Origin: Planctomycetia bacterium
Lineage (GTDB): Bacteria > Planctomycetota > Brocadiia > Brocadiales > Brocadiaceae
Length of the DNA: 64,000 bases
NCBI GenBank assembly: GCA_015075005.1
Contig: JABTVC010000002.1
Coordinates: forward strand, 912,259 to 976,258
Direction of reading: 5' to 3'
Translations under genes and position numbers: made by a program
Shown: positions 49,716 to 58,377 of the stretch, in pieces
Layout of the letters: the number at the start of each line of letters is the position of its first letter
Position numbering within the stretch: the first letter of the stretch is position 1
Notes under the pieces: generated by a model
What the model was told of the DNA's origin: nothing
The model's input: only the letters and a program-made list of their open reading frames with translations
The model's database searches: none

Positions 49716-51167
49716 ATGTTTCTACTAAATAAGTTGTTTGTGCCATTAGGAATTATTGTTGGTTTGTTAAACGGTGTCTATTTCCATGGTGTGGGTGTAC
49801 CTGTGTTGCAGGCTGCCTCGATTGTTGGAATAGTTTCAGATGAAAACGGTGATCCTGTAGAAGATGCCGTAATAGCGATCAAATCGAAGAAGAATGCTGG
49901 TAGCGGGAACTCAAATAAGACTGTCTTAACGGATTTTGAAGGTGCTTACGAAATTGACAATATAAAAAAGGGGAAATACAAACTCATCGTTAAATCCGGG
50001 GGTTATGAAAAGGCAACCGAAACTTTAAAGATAAACGAAGACAGCGAAGAAGCAGAAAAGGATTTCACCTTGCTATTTTCAACATATACAAAGACCAGCG
50101 AGACCAAAGTGATGGATGCGGCGGTCGATTCCTACAACGAAATTGGCGTGCTGCGAAGAAAAGTTCCGATTGATGGGAATGCCATAGCTTCTGCCTATGA
50201 GGGGGAATTGCGGGATTTAACAAAAGAGGTAGATGCAGAATACAAGGTAACCCTGGATAGTGATATTTCTGGCGCTATTGAGGACATTAAAAACAAGAAT
50301 GAGCCTGATTTGGCCGCACAGGTTATCGATAAGACTCTGCAGCGGGTGTTTTATTTAGCAATTCTTGAGCGTATTACCGATGCCCGGGACGATTTCCATG
50401 ATGTGAAAAAATCGGTCCTTAAGTTCTTATGGGACGAGGCATACGCAGCTTACCAGGCTGTCAAAGGTACGGCAGACAGGGAAAATAAGGTGCTTACTGA
50501 AGACCGCTCATCTATCGAAACAGGGGGTAATCCAAATCTGGAAGACCAGATATTGGTTGCCTTTATACGGGGACAAAAAGCCCTGGATAGAAAGGATCAT
50601 GACGAAGATGAAATTACCATTGGTGTACAGCGGCAGGTTATCAGACTCTCTCTCGTCCGGGCATTCTATATAGCAGTCCTCAGGGAAGTAGAAGGTATTT
50701 TAAATAATAGAGACAGCGACCCGGAGCATGCCCTTGTGAACCAAAAGGAGGGCGAGGTATATTACAAGATCATTGAGGAGTTCGTTTCACGTGATAACCC
50801 CGAAGGCAATGAAATCATAAAATCCCAGCTTGCCGGTGATTTGGCTGATGTGAACGCCGATACGCTTGTAAGTGAACTGAGCAAAGGTTTTATTGGCAGG
50901 GTCGGGGACGAATTAGAATCTAACGCATCTGCCCTCAATGCAAATGATCGCGGCGACGCCATGGTAACTGCAGAAGAGTCACTCCTCTATTCAGGGGTAT
51001 TTTTAGAAGATATGGAGTTGCGACTCGGCACTGATGACAGCGAGAAGATGATAGATAGTCTTCATGATTTAAGAGACGCCAGCGAGGCAGTTAATAAAGC
51101 GGATGCCGATATTGCCAGTCAGACAATAACATCTATTCTCGATAGCTACACGAATGAATTACTTTAG
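49716..51167 (+). CDS. Secreted protein with carboxypeptidase-regulatory-like domain and helical body
   Basis: 483 residues. The signal peptide (about 1-33) ends near LQAAS. The CNA-B-like domain (about 34-110) has IVGIVSDENGDPVEDAVIAI and TDFEGAYEIDNIKKGKYKLI. The remainder is helical, acidic and contains two similar stretches (about 195-225 and 300-335) of the form ...QVIDKTLQRVFYLAILERIT and RQVIRLSLVRAFYIAVLREV, indicating an internal duplication. It ends without a Gly/Ser tail. RBS AAAGGAGAA is 12 bp before the ATG. It probably works with the neighbouring secreted proteins; the family of the helical body is not recognised. Confidence 0.75.
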   Translation: MFLLNKLFVPLGIIVGLLNGVYFHGVGVPVLQAASIVGIVSDENGDPVEDAVIAIKSKKNAGSGNSNKTVLTDFEGAYEIDNIKKGKYKLIVKSGGYEKATETLKINEDSEEAEKDFTLLFSTYTKTSETKVMDAAVDSYNEIGVLRRKVPIDGNAIASAYEGELRDLTKEVDAEYKVTLDSDISGAIEDIKNKNEPDLAAQVIDKTLQRVFYLAILERITDARDDFHDVKKSVLKFLWDEAYAAYQAVKGTADRENKVLTEDRSSIETGGNPNLEDQILVAFIRGQKALDRKDHDEDEITIGVQRQVIRLSLVRAFYIAVLREVEGILNNRDSDPEHALVNQKEGEVYYKIIEEFVSRDNPEGNEIIKSQLAGDLADVNADTLVSELSKGFIGRVGDELESNASALNANDRGDAMVTAEESLLYSGVFLEDMELRLGTDDSEKMIDSLHDLRDASEAVNKADADIASQTITSILDSYTNELL

Positions 51168-51307
51168 AAACACAAGAGTTAAAACAATCCACAGATAACA
51201 CGGGAAAATCTTTAAGTAGCAATGGAGGGGCGAACGCAGTTCGCCCCTGCTGAATAATGTTACACAAAATCTTTTCCTCGTGAACCTATGGTTAGAGAAA
51301 GGGTAAC

Positions 51308-52300
51308 ATGATTGAAAATAATAAAAAATATCTTCTTGTTTTCCTCGGAAGCATCGTGTCTGTTTTTTTAACAACGCCTCATCTCTGGTCGGGTAGTACA
51401 AACAATCCGTCAAGGGTTGAAGTGAAAAACAGGGAACTGAAATCAGCTCAAAAAAATAAGAAGCCGGTTAGTTTTACCGATGACATCCTGCCTCTTTTCG
51501 TAAAACCTAAAAAGAAAGGACAATCTGAATCAACTCCTTGCATCACATGCCACTTTTCCAATCTTACCATAGAAAGCCATGGCATCCCTGAGAATGCCCT
51601 AACTGAATTAAGCATGGGTTCATACAAGGATATTATGGCGGGTGCCGATGCAGGTATAGAGCCGATCATTGATACCGATGACCCTGAAAAAAGTCTTCTT
51701 CTGCAGAGACTGGAAGGGGAAGGAGATGATTTAGGTGTATATGATGGCCGCATGCCTTACGGAGGACCTTTCTTTACCAAAAAAGAAATTGCCACCATCC
51801 GTAAATGGATCGAAGAGGGGGCAAAAGACGATACCCCGTCCCCTGATTTTAACCGGGACGTGCTCCCATTGCTCACGAAATCGGTACATGGCAATACCCC
51901 ATGCAGTCTTTGTCACTATAACAATAACGGTTCAACATCCAAAGAACGCTCTCAGTCACAGGCATGTCTGGATTTGTCTAGCTGGGAAGGCATAATCTCT
52001 GGTGCAGATGGAATCATACACGAGACCCTCATAGATTTGGAAAATCCGGCGAATAGCCTGATCATAAAACGTCTGCGTGGTCAGAAAACTGAAGATGAAG
52101 CCGAAAGTGATCATCGCATGCCCTTTGGCGGGCCATATTTTACGGAATACGAGATACAGAAGATCGAGCGTTGGATAGCACATGGCGCTAAAGGTCCCAA
52201 TGGCGAAGACCCCAGCGAGGCCGATATTAGTGGCGCAGGTGCATGTCTTGGTGGAGGTGGAGGCGGCTCTGGCAGCGGTAGTGGCAGTAGTGGTGAGTAA
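51308..52300 (+). CDS. Planctomycete-type dihaem c-type cytochrome with Gly/Ser tail
   Basis: 330 residues. The N-terminal signal/anchor is YLLVFLGSIVSVFLTTPHLW. Two similar halves follow, each with one CXXCH: CITCH (about residue 78) and CSLCH (about 197). Each has an M-P distal pair: DGRMPYGGPFFTKKEIATIR and DHRMPFGGPYFTEYEIQKIE. This is the pattern of the planctomycete cytochrome C domain (PF07635-like), in tandem. The last 20 residues are Gly/Ser (GGGGGGSGSGSGSSGE), like the protein at 49076. It is an exported electron carrier, with the tail perhaps acting in anchoring. Confidence 0.85.
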   Translation: MIENNKKYLLVFLGSIVSVFLTTPHLWSGSTNNPSRVEVKNRELKSAQKNKKPVSFTDDILPLFVKPKKKGQSESTPCITCHFSNLTIESHGIPENALTELSMGSYKDIMAGADAGIEPIIDTDDPEKSLLLQRLEGEGDDLGVYDGRMPYGGPFFTKKEIATIRKWIEEGAKDDTPSPDFNRDVLPLLTKSVHGNTPCSLCHYNNNGSTSKERSQSQACLDLSSWEGIISGADGIIHETLIDLENPANSLIIKRLRGQKTEDEAESDHRMPFGGPYFTEYEIQKIERWIAHGAKGPNGEDPSEADISGAGACLGGGGGGSGSGSGSSGE

Positions 52301-52425
52301 TAAAAATATTTGGTAATGAGGTTGCAGAGAGAAATGGCAAAAGGAGATAAACTATGTCCGCGATGATAATCAGCAGTCTTGACAGATTCATTGGTATGGC
52401 GAGATTGTTTTGCCGTTAGGTATTA

Positions 52426-53073
52426 TTATCGACACCTTGTCACTCCTACCTTTTTACAAAGGGTATTAACAGGGCAGTGGTTGCATTTGGGGGAGATGGG
52501 GAGGCAGATGTTTTGACCGAAGGTAACGAGGAGATCGTTGATGGTGAGCCAATATTTTTTAGGAAGTTTTTCACGAAGTGCAAATTCAGTCTCGTGAGGA
52601 TTTTTTGTTTTCAGATATCCCCAGCGATTGGTAATCCGGTGAACGTGGGTATCCACACAGATGCCAGGTTTTTGGTATCCCAGGGTTACCACCAAATTTG
52701 CCGTCTTGCGGCCCACGCCATTGAGTTTTAACAATTCATCAATTTCATCCGGTACCTTGCCCTGGTATGTCTGAATCAACACGCCACAAATCTCCTTGAT
52801 CTTCCTTGCCTTTGTCCGATAGAACCCAACGGGATAGATAAGCTTTTCCAATCTCTCAGCAGGAATCTTCATTATGTCTTCCGGATTATCTGCGATGGCA
52901 AAGAGCCGATTCGAGGCCTCACGGGTGGTCTGATCCCTGGTCCTGAGGCTTAAGAGGCAAGAAATGAGTACATGAAACGGTGTGCGTTCCCTGGAAATCG
53001 TTGTAACGATAGGTTCGGCAAACCGTTTGTTTTCCTGCCTGATGATCTTGAGTGCACTATCAATGTCAAACAA
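52426..53073 (-). CDS. nth: Endonuclease III (HhH-GPD, Fe-S)
   Basis: About 215 residues from a TTG at 53071-53073, close to the 211 residues of E. coli Nth. A frame open to an ATG at 53113-53115 exists, but it would place the first codons inside the terminator 53092-53127; GAGGAA stands 6 bp before the TTG. Catalytic residues are seen in the helix-hairpin-helix LNGVGRKTANLVV (Lys of GRKTA) and VDTHVHRITNRWG (Asp). The Fe-S ligands are CLPISPKCNHCPVNTLC, C-x6-C-x2-C-x5-C. It removes oxidised pyrimidines from DNA. It is transcribed the same way as the aquaporin gene upstream. Confidence 0.93.
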   Translation of the reverse strand: MFDIDSALKIIRQENKRFAEPIVTTISRERTPFHVLISCLLSLRTRDQTTREASNRLFAIADNPEDIMKIPAERLEKLIYPVGFYRTKARKIKEICGVLIQTYQGKVPDEIDELLKLNGVGRKTANLVVTLGYQKPGICVDTHVHRITNRWGYLKTKNPHETEFALREKLPKKYWLTINDLLVTFGQNICLPISPKCNHCPVNTLCKKVGVTRCR

Positions 53074-53091
53074 AGGTGGTTCCTCAATAAA

Positions 53092-53127
53092 AAGCGGCAA
53101 CGTACAAAATTGCACGTTGCCGCTTTG
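53092..53127 (-). terminator. Intrinsic terminator of the aquaporin gene
   Basis: AAAGCGGCAACGT (53092-53104) and ACGTTGCCGCTTT (53115-53127) are perfectly complementary over 13 bp with a 10-nt loop. On the minus strand the stem is followed by TTTTTATT. It lies 40 bp after the aquaporin stop codon and overlaps the long reading of nth. Confidence 0.85.
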
Positions 53128-53167
53128 ATTAATACTTAAGATTTATAGGGTTTATAGTATGGGGGTA

Positions 53168-53854
53168 TTATTTCCTTACATCAGCAAAGATTTGGTCGTA
53201 AACAAAGCCCGCAGCAACCCCGCCCAGGATTGGGCCAATCCACCAGACATAATGATGGGTGAACTGTCCTGATGCAATAGCAGGCCCAAAGACACGTGCG
53301 GGGTTCATTGCGCCGCCACTGATTGTGCCCCCGATCATAACCCCAAAGAGCACCACCAAGCCAACCGCAATACCTGCAAATCCTGCAGATGCCCTTTTAT
53401 CTACCAGTGTTCCATAGATGGTAAAGACCAAAAGAAAGGTAATAATAAATTCCATCAATATTCCGCGTCCAATAGAGACACCGGGCGACAGCATGCATGT
53501 CCCCAGATACACCGTTTTGAGCGCGTCTGGAAACAGGGTTTTTAGTGCAAGCCCTGCCAGTGTTGCACCCGCAATTTGAGAGATAATATACATAATTGCT
53601 GTGTTGGGATCCATTCGTTTACTGATCCAAAAGGATATCGTCACCGCAGGATTCACATGAGAACCCGACACATAACTTGTGGCGTAAATAATGGCTATTA
53701 CTACTACACCAAACGCAATAGAAATACCCAAAAGACCCAGTCCCTGCCCACCCGACTGCCTCAAATAAAAATCTGCGCATACAGAGCCAGCCGCTATAAA
53801 TACAAGCGCAAATGTCCCAACGAACTCGGCTAAATACTTTTTGTACGCTTTCAT
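53168..53854 (-). CDS. Aquaporin/MIP family channel
   Basis: 228 residues with six membrane helices. The two NPA boxes are intact: GSHVNPAVTIS (NPA at 68-70) and GGAMNPARVFG (NPA at 184-186, with the selectivity Arg directly after). The N-terminal AEFVGTFALVFIAAG is typical of the family. It conducts water, glycerol or small neutral solutes such as ammonia; the size and short loops suit AqpZ-like water channels, but the filter residues cannot be judged safely. RBS GGGAG precedes the ATG. A strong terminator follows. Confidence 0.93.
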   Translation of the reverse strand: MKAYKKYLAEFVGTFALVFIAAGSVCADFYLRQSGGQGLGLLGISIAFGVVVIAIIYATSYVSGSHVNPAVTISFWISKRMDPNTAIMYIISQIAGATLAGLALKTLFPDALKTVYLGTCMLSPGVSIGRGILMEFIITFLLVFTIYGTLVDKRASAGFAGIAVGLVVLFGVMIGGTISGGAMNPARVFGPAIASGQFTHHYVWWIGPILGGVAAGFVYDQIFADVRK

Positions 53855-54357
53855 TTCGCTTTCTCCCGTATATTTTTAAATGAATTTCCCTTTCGCAATC
53901 AGCAAAACTATATATAAGTTGATATCGTCATCCGATTCTTTAGATTTATGAAGAGCAAATACACACGCTGTACGCCATCATTCTATAAATTCACCGAACC
54001 CTGGCATCTTTAAAAAAACCTCCTTTCTTGATTACAATTTGTACATAACTATGTTAAAGACATAAATTTGTAACAAGCTAACACAATCAATTCGGCCTGT
54101 CAAGCAAAAACAATTTTCCTGTTCAGCCGATCCTGTTTCGTAAGCACCGTTTTGAAATTCATGTCATTTTGATTGTGCTGATTTGACAATGCAAATACTA
54201 TCGTGTAAAATGAAGAAAATTTCGTTGAAAAACTCTAAACACCCTGAGCAAGAATGATCTTTGGTTACATGCTCACAGATGCTTATATTTGAAATAACCA
54301 AAATAGCTTTTGCTAAAGGGTTGTTTTTGTTAATTCTCTGGAATAGGGTTAGATAGT
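53855..54357. other. Gene-free divergent promoter region
   Basis: About 500 AT-rich bases between the divergent aquaporin and transglutaminase-like genes. No long open frame, repeat or RNA gene was recognised. Promoters for both genes should lie here, but no element stands out. Confidence 0.4.
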
Positions 54358-55152
54358 ATGAGATATTTGTTAGCAATAATAATATCTATGATTTCATCGA
54401 GTCTCTGTTGCGTGAAAGCATGTGCGGATGTTTCGTATGCCGATTTATTTCTTACTCGTAAGGGCTATAAACCTGTTGATGATGCATGGATAGAAAAACC
54501 CGCGGTACATCGTTCTCCCGACGGAAGTTACATACCTGATAATCAACCTTACAAAGAATGGTGTATCAATACCTTCGATAATGGTGAAAAAATCTATGAG
54601 GCGTATAAGGAGATAGCCTTTGATATTGACTATCGGGCTGAACCACCAAAGATGGATTACTGGCAGACACCCGTAGAAACAAGGCAAAATAAAAAGGGTG
54701 ATTGCGAAGATTCTGTGTTTCTATTCTTCTCTATGCTGTCTGAACTGGACATCAATGGAGATATGGTGTGGGGTTGGGTCGTAGACAAAGGTAATTCGAT
54801 AGCCTTTGCCCATGTATGGTACCAATTATTTGATAAGCGTGGCAAAGTATATATCGTAGAAGGTTTTTCAAAAGAGTGGAATGGTATTGTTCCTGAAGAA
54901 GTGATTACTTGCGGCGAAGAGCGTATTCCTACCCTGATGTTACAGCATAGTCAGGTAAATCATATGATAGATAAAGCGACGCCTCTGTTTACAGAATTTT
55001 TTGAAGATGCGCAATTCCCCTGGGATATTTACCTTAATAATACCACGGTTATTAAGGAAATCTTCCTGAAACTTCAGGATATGTTCACCAGGTACCGTGG
55101 TCAGATGAATCAAGTATCTGCAAGCGCCCAACGGTTAGTCTTTGGCAACTAA
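54358..55152 (+). CDS. Secreted transglutaminase-like cysteine peptidase-fold protein
   Basis: 264 residues with a signal peptide (1-23, LLAIIISMISSSLCCVKACA). The transglutaminase-like core is seen at KKGDCEDSVFLFFSMLSELD (Cys 116) and SIAFAHVWYQLFDKRGKVYI (His 152, with acidic partners in the following strand, YIVEGFSKEW). The family includes bacterial transglutaminase-like cysteine proteinases that act in the periplasm on proteins or peptidoglycan-linked peptides. It stands alone, convergent with the repeat protein gene. Confidence 0.75.
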   Translation: MRYLLAIIISMISSSLCCVKACADVSYADLFLTRKGYKPVDDAWIEKPAVHRSPDGSYIPDNQPYKEWCINTFDNGEKIYEAYKEIAFDIDYRAEPPKMDYWQTPVETRQNKKGDCEDSVFLFFSMLSELDINGDMVWGWVVDKGNSIAFAHVWYQLFDKRGKVYIVEGFSKEWNGIVPEEVITCGEERIPTLMLQHSQVNHMIDKATPLFTEFFEDAQFPWDIYLNNTTVIKEIFLKLQDMFTRYRGQMNQVSASAQRLVFGN

Positions 55153-55205
55153 GTGGTAATGGTAAGAAACCCTGTCGTCAATTCCTGATGCTTGGGAATA
55201 TTTTC

Positions 55206-56645
55206 TTACTTTTCTTCCAATGAGCCTTGTCCATTAATCTTTTGGGCGTAAATGTCCCAATAACTCTTGTCTTTGTGACGGCTATCCTGCCAGGCAATGA
55301 TTGCGCCGCCAGTACCGTCACTAACCAGAACGGGAAAACATTGGGTATCTGAGGCTGTAGAAACAGGTGTTCCATTTTTTTTCCACAAAGCAATGCCTTT
55401 CCGGTCTATTCTTTGTGCATACACATCAAAATCAGAGGGAGCAGTGCGATTATCGTTCCACACCAATATTGCGCCATTATCACCATCGCTGATAACAGAG
55501 ACGCGATTTTGGATACCGAATTCACTGCATATGGCCAAGCCGTTGTTTCCCCATTGGACATTACCAGCAAGGTCTATCCGTTGTGCATAGATATTAAAAT
55601 CTCCGCTCCGCATATCCCACCATCCAATAAAAGCACCCCCGGCACCATCGGTAGTAATCATGGGGTAGTTTTGATTTCCGGGTGCAGTACATATGGGAGC
55701 ACCATCAGCTAACCATTGTACAGCCCCGTTTCCATCGATTTGCTGTGCGTAGATGTCGTTATTATTAGTACCATTACGGGTGTCTATCCAGGTTATAATT
55801 GCACCCTCAGCTCCGTTACTGACTATGGCGGCAAAACTCTCGTGCCCCTGCGCATTACATACAGCAACACCCCATTTTTCCCAGAGTATCGTCCCGCTAC
55901 CGTCAATGCGTTGAGCATACATGTCAGCGTAATTTCTCCGGAAATCCTGCCACACTACTATGGCACCGCCTGTCCCGTCAGATATAACTTCTGGCGCATT
56001 TTGTGCGCTCGTGACCCCGCAGACAATCACCCCGTTTTTTGCCCATAGCGATTCTCCATTTTTATTAATTCGCTGACCGTAAAGATCGGCATAGTTGGTT
56101 CGAAAATCCTCCCATATGATAATCGCCCCGCCTGCGCCATCCGATGTGATGCATGGACTATTCTGTTCTTTGTTCGCATTGCAGACGGGTATGCCGTCAT
56201 TCGTCCATTGAGGGTTTCCGTCTGCATCAATGCGTTGAGCATAGATATCGTAATTACCATTGCCGCTTCGCACATCATGCCAGACAATAATAGCTCCTCC
56301 ATTACCGTCGCTAATAATCCTCGCCCGTTTTTGATTCTCTGGCGCCGTGCAAACAGGAACCCCATCCTTCTGCCACAGGACTTTCCCGTGTGCGTCAATC
56401 CGTTGGGCATAGATGTCAAAGTGGACGTCTCGCGTATCTTCCCATGTAATGATGGCCCCGCCAGCACCGTCAGTAATTATCTGCGGGAAACTTTGTTGGC
56501 CTGGCGCCGTACAGATAGCCGCATTTTCCCGTGAATGAGATGGCCATGCAGCTATAACCTGGTGTTGGTGATTTATGGCCATGAAAAAAGTGAACGTGAC
56601 AGAAACGAGCATCGCTTGCAATAGTGTTTTTGCAGTAGTATTCAT
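55206..56645 (-). CDS. Secreted protein with eight or more propeller-like repeats
   Basis: 479 residues with a signal peptide (about 1-32, LLQAMLVSVTFTFFMAINHQ). The rest is eight tandem repeats of about 52 residues of the form ICTAPGQQSFPQIITDGAGG, AIITWEDTRDVHFDIYAQRI, DAHGKVLWQKDGVPV. Each has an acidic D.RSG/TR turn and a DIYAQRID strand. The regular periodicity and signal peptide suggest a beta-propeller or extended beta-solenoid exposed at the surface. I do not recognise a named family. It is preceded by a divergent stretch without a gene and is convergent with the transglutaminase-like gene. Confidence 0.8.
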   Translation of the reverse strand: MNTTAKTLLQAMLVSVTFTFFMAINHQHQVIAAWPSHSRENAAICTAPGQQSFPQIITDGAGGAIITWEDTRDVHFDIYAQRIDAHGKVLWQKDGVPVCTAPENQKRARIISDGNGGAIIVWHDVRSGNGNYDIYAQRIDADGNPQWTNDGIPVCNANKEQNSPCITSDGAGGAIIIWEDFRTNYADLYGQRINKNGESLWAKNGVIVCGVTSAQNAPEVISDGTGGAIVVWQDFRRNYADMYAQRIDGSGTILWEKWGVAVCNAQGHESFAAIVSNGAEGAIITWIDTRNGTNNNDIYAQQIDGNGAVQWLADGAPICTAPGNQNYPMITTDGAGGAFIGWWDMRSGDFNIYAQRIDLAGNVQWGNNGLAICSEFGIQNRVSVISDGDNGAILVWNDNRTAPSDFDVYAQRIDRKGIALWKKNGTPVSTASDTQCFPVLVSDGTGGAIIAWQDSRHKDKSYWDIYAQKINGQGSLEEK

Positions 56646-56818
56646 AAATATATATTTTCAAATAATTATTTGTGGAAGCCTTCAGCCGTCTGTGGCTGCT
56701 ACAGGGAAGATGCTACTGGTGAGCAGACGGGAAAGAGAAAAAGTGCAGGCGTTAATCTCGCAACCGCCTGCCTTCGCGCTTCCCCCTGATCACTCAGGGC
56801 TGGCTACTGAAAACCTTC

Positions 56819-57748
56819 CTATTGTTTTACCCCTGCATACAAAAAGGGGTCTAATTCGGCAACCTTATTATAAATCTTCACAGACTCGTCGTATCTGCCT
56901 AAATTATACAGGCTATTCGCCTTATTGTGCCATGCCCTTGCACTCTTCGGATTGATTTCTATAGCCTTGTCGAAGGCCTTTACGGCATCATCATACATGC
57001 CCAATCTGTTTAAAGTAATTCCCATATTATTCCATGCCCACTCCCTGTTGGGATTTGCCTGAACTGCACTGCTGAAGAGTTTCAGTGCGTTGTCATATTG
57101 CTCAAAGAGAATTAATACATACCCTTTCCCGTGCCATGCCAAATCCTCTTTTGGATTAATTGCGATGGCCTTATCAAAGGCCTGCATTGCTTCATTGTAT
57201 CTGGATAACGCAATCAGGACAACGCCTTTGTTGTACCAGGCAGACGAAAGCCTGGGTTCTGACTGAAGGGCAGTATCGTATAATTTTAAGGCCTCTCCAT
57301 AATTATCCTTTTTATATAAGGAGATTCCCTTGTTTACGACGGTGGAATAATGGTGAGGATCGATGCTCAGCGCCTTGTCATAGGCCTGGATAGCCATATC
57401 GTACTTTCCCAGACAATATAACGCATTTCCAAGTCCATCCCATGCCTCGAAATATTTGGGATAACTTGCTACAGCATTATTAAATGCCCTGACAGCTCGT
57501 TCGTACTTGCCTCTTTTATAATTCGACTGTCCATTTTTGGTCCACTTCCGTGCACTGTGTTTTTTCGATGTGGTCTTATAGACATTTCCCTGCATAGTAA
57601 CCGCACATGCAATTTGGCAGGGAAAGTAGAGGGAAGCTATCAGGAAGAGGGTTGCCGCCTTATAAAAATGTCTCCTCATGAACAGTGAAAATTTTATGAA
57701 AGATGGGGCATTGCGTTTATTATGCATAATCGTACGATCGCCACACAA
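56819..57748 (-). CDS. TPR-repeat protein
   Basis: 309 residues as the longest reading. A start at the ATG for MRRHFYKAATLFLIASLYFP (57674-57676) gives a clean signal peptide and is more likely than the upstream ATG. The mature part is seven tetratricopeptide repeats (ARKWTKNGQSNYKRGKYERA, AFDKAIEINPKSARAWHNKA, and similar) of 34 residues each. It is an exported scaffold for protein contacts. Anammox and other planctomycete genomes carry many such proteins; the partner is unknown. Confidence 0.85.
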   Translation of the reverse strand: MCGDRTIMHNKRNAPSFIKFSLFMRRHFYKAATLFLIASLYFPCQIACAVTMQGNVYKTTSKKHSARKWTKNGQSNYKRGKYERAVRAFNNAVASYPKYFEAWDGLGNALYCLGKYDMAIQAYDKALSIDPHHYSTVVNKGISLYKKDNYGEALKLYDTALQSEPRLSSAWYNKGVVLIALSRYNEAMQAFDKAIAINPKEDLAWHGKGYVLILFEQYDNALKLFSSAVQANPNREWAWNNMGITLNRLGMYDDAVKAFDKAIEINPKSARAWHNKANSLYNLGRYDESVKIYNKVAELDPFLYAGVKQ

Positions 57749-57897
57749 AACACTGCTAAACTGAAAATAAAAAATCAGTATGCTAATTTGAAAATCTTAT
57801 AAAAATCATCTGTCAAAATCAAATTAATTAATAAATCATCCTCCACAAAATTGAGAAGATAATTTTGCAGAGGATTGAGAGATCAAAAATATTTATG

Positions 57898-57925
57898 TTG
57901 ACATTTTATAAATTTTCTCTACAAT
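57898..57925 (+). promoter_or_regulatory. Sigma-70 promoter of the DUF2325/cytochrome operon
   Basis: TTGACA (57898-57903), 16-bp spacer, TACAAT (57920-57925). Same geometry as the porin promoter at 44288-44315. Confidence 0.7.
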
Positions 57926-57937
57926 TAGTCTCATTAT

Positions 57938-57952
57938 TGAAAATGAGTCTCA
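57938..57952 (+). promoter_or_regulatory. Putative Fur box at the DUF2325 promoter
   Basis: TGAAAAT-G-AGTCTCA, 13 of 15 bases identical to or compatible with the site at 44329-44343, and placed 12 bp after the -10 element versus 13 bp there. AGTCTCATTA lies just upstream (57927-57936), which may extend the operator. Confidence 0.6.
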
Positions 57953-57987
57953 ATTGCATTTGTTAGTTTTTGAAAGGAGAACGAAAA

Positions 57988-58305
57988 ATGTCTGTACTTA
58001 TTGTAGGCGGTGATCATTTAGGGGGTATTCCAAAGGAGCTTGATAAAATCGGGGTTACAGAGATTCGGCACGTAACGGGCAGGAGCAAACAGAAGATTCG
58101 GGAGGGCATTCCGGAGACGATGGATTTTATCATCGTGCTGCATGACTTTGTTAATCATAACCTGGCATATAAGATAAAGAGTCTTGCTGAGAATAAAAGG
58201 ATCCCTGTTGTGTATGCCAAGAGGTCATGGTCCTCTATCTATCAGAAAATGAAGGAGTGCCAGCTACAATTGAGAAAAGTAGGGTTACAAGTTTTCTTAC
58301 AGTAA
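57988..58305 (+). CDS. DUF2325 family protein
   Basis: 105 residues from the ATG at 57988, with AAGGAG 9 bp upstream; a reading from 57970 would cover that ribosome site. The sequence MSVLIVGGDHLGGIPKELDK, HVTGRSKQKIREGIPETMDF and IPVVYAKRSWSSIYQKM has the DUF2325 layout (a small Rossmann-like domain). Its function is unknown; homologues often sit near iron or metal transport genes. A Fur-like box and strong promoter precede it. The pentahaem cytochrome gene follows after 72 bp. Confidence 0.85.
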   Translation: MSVLIVGGDHLGGIPKELDKIGVTEIRHVTGRSKQKIREGIPETMDFIIVLHDFVNHNLAYKIKSLAENKRIPVVYAKRSWSSIYQKMKECQLQLRKVGLQVFLQ

Positions 58306-58377
58306 AACCCGGGCAACTTTTCTCTGCCACAAAGTCACCAGCACATCAAAATTAAAAATGATTTACCCGGTGATTTT

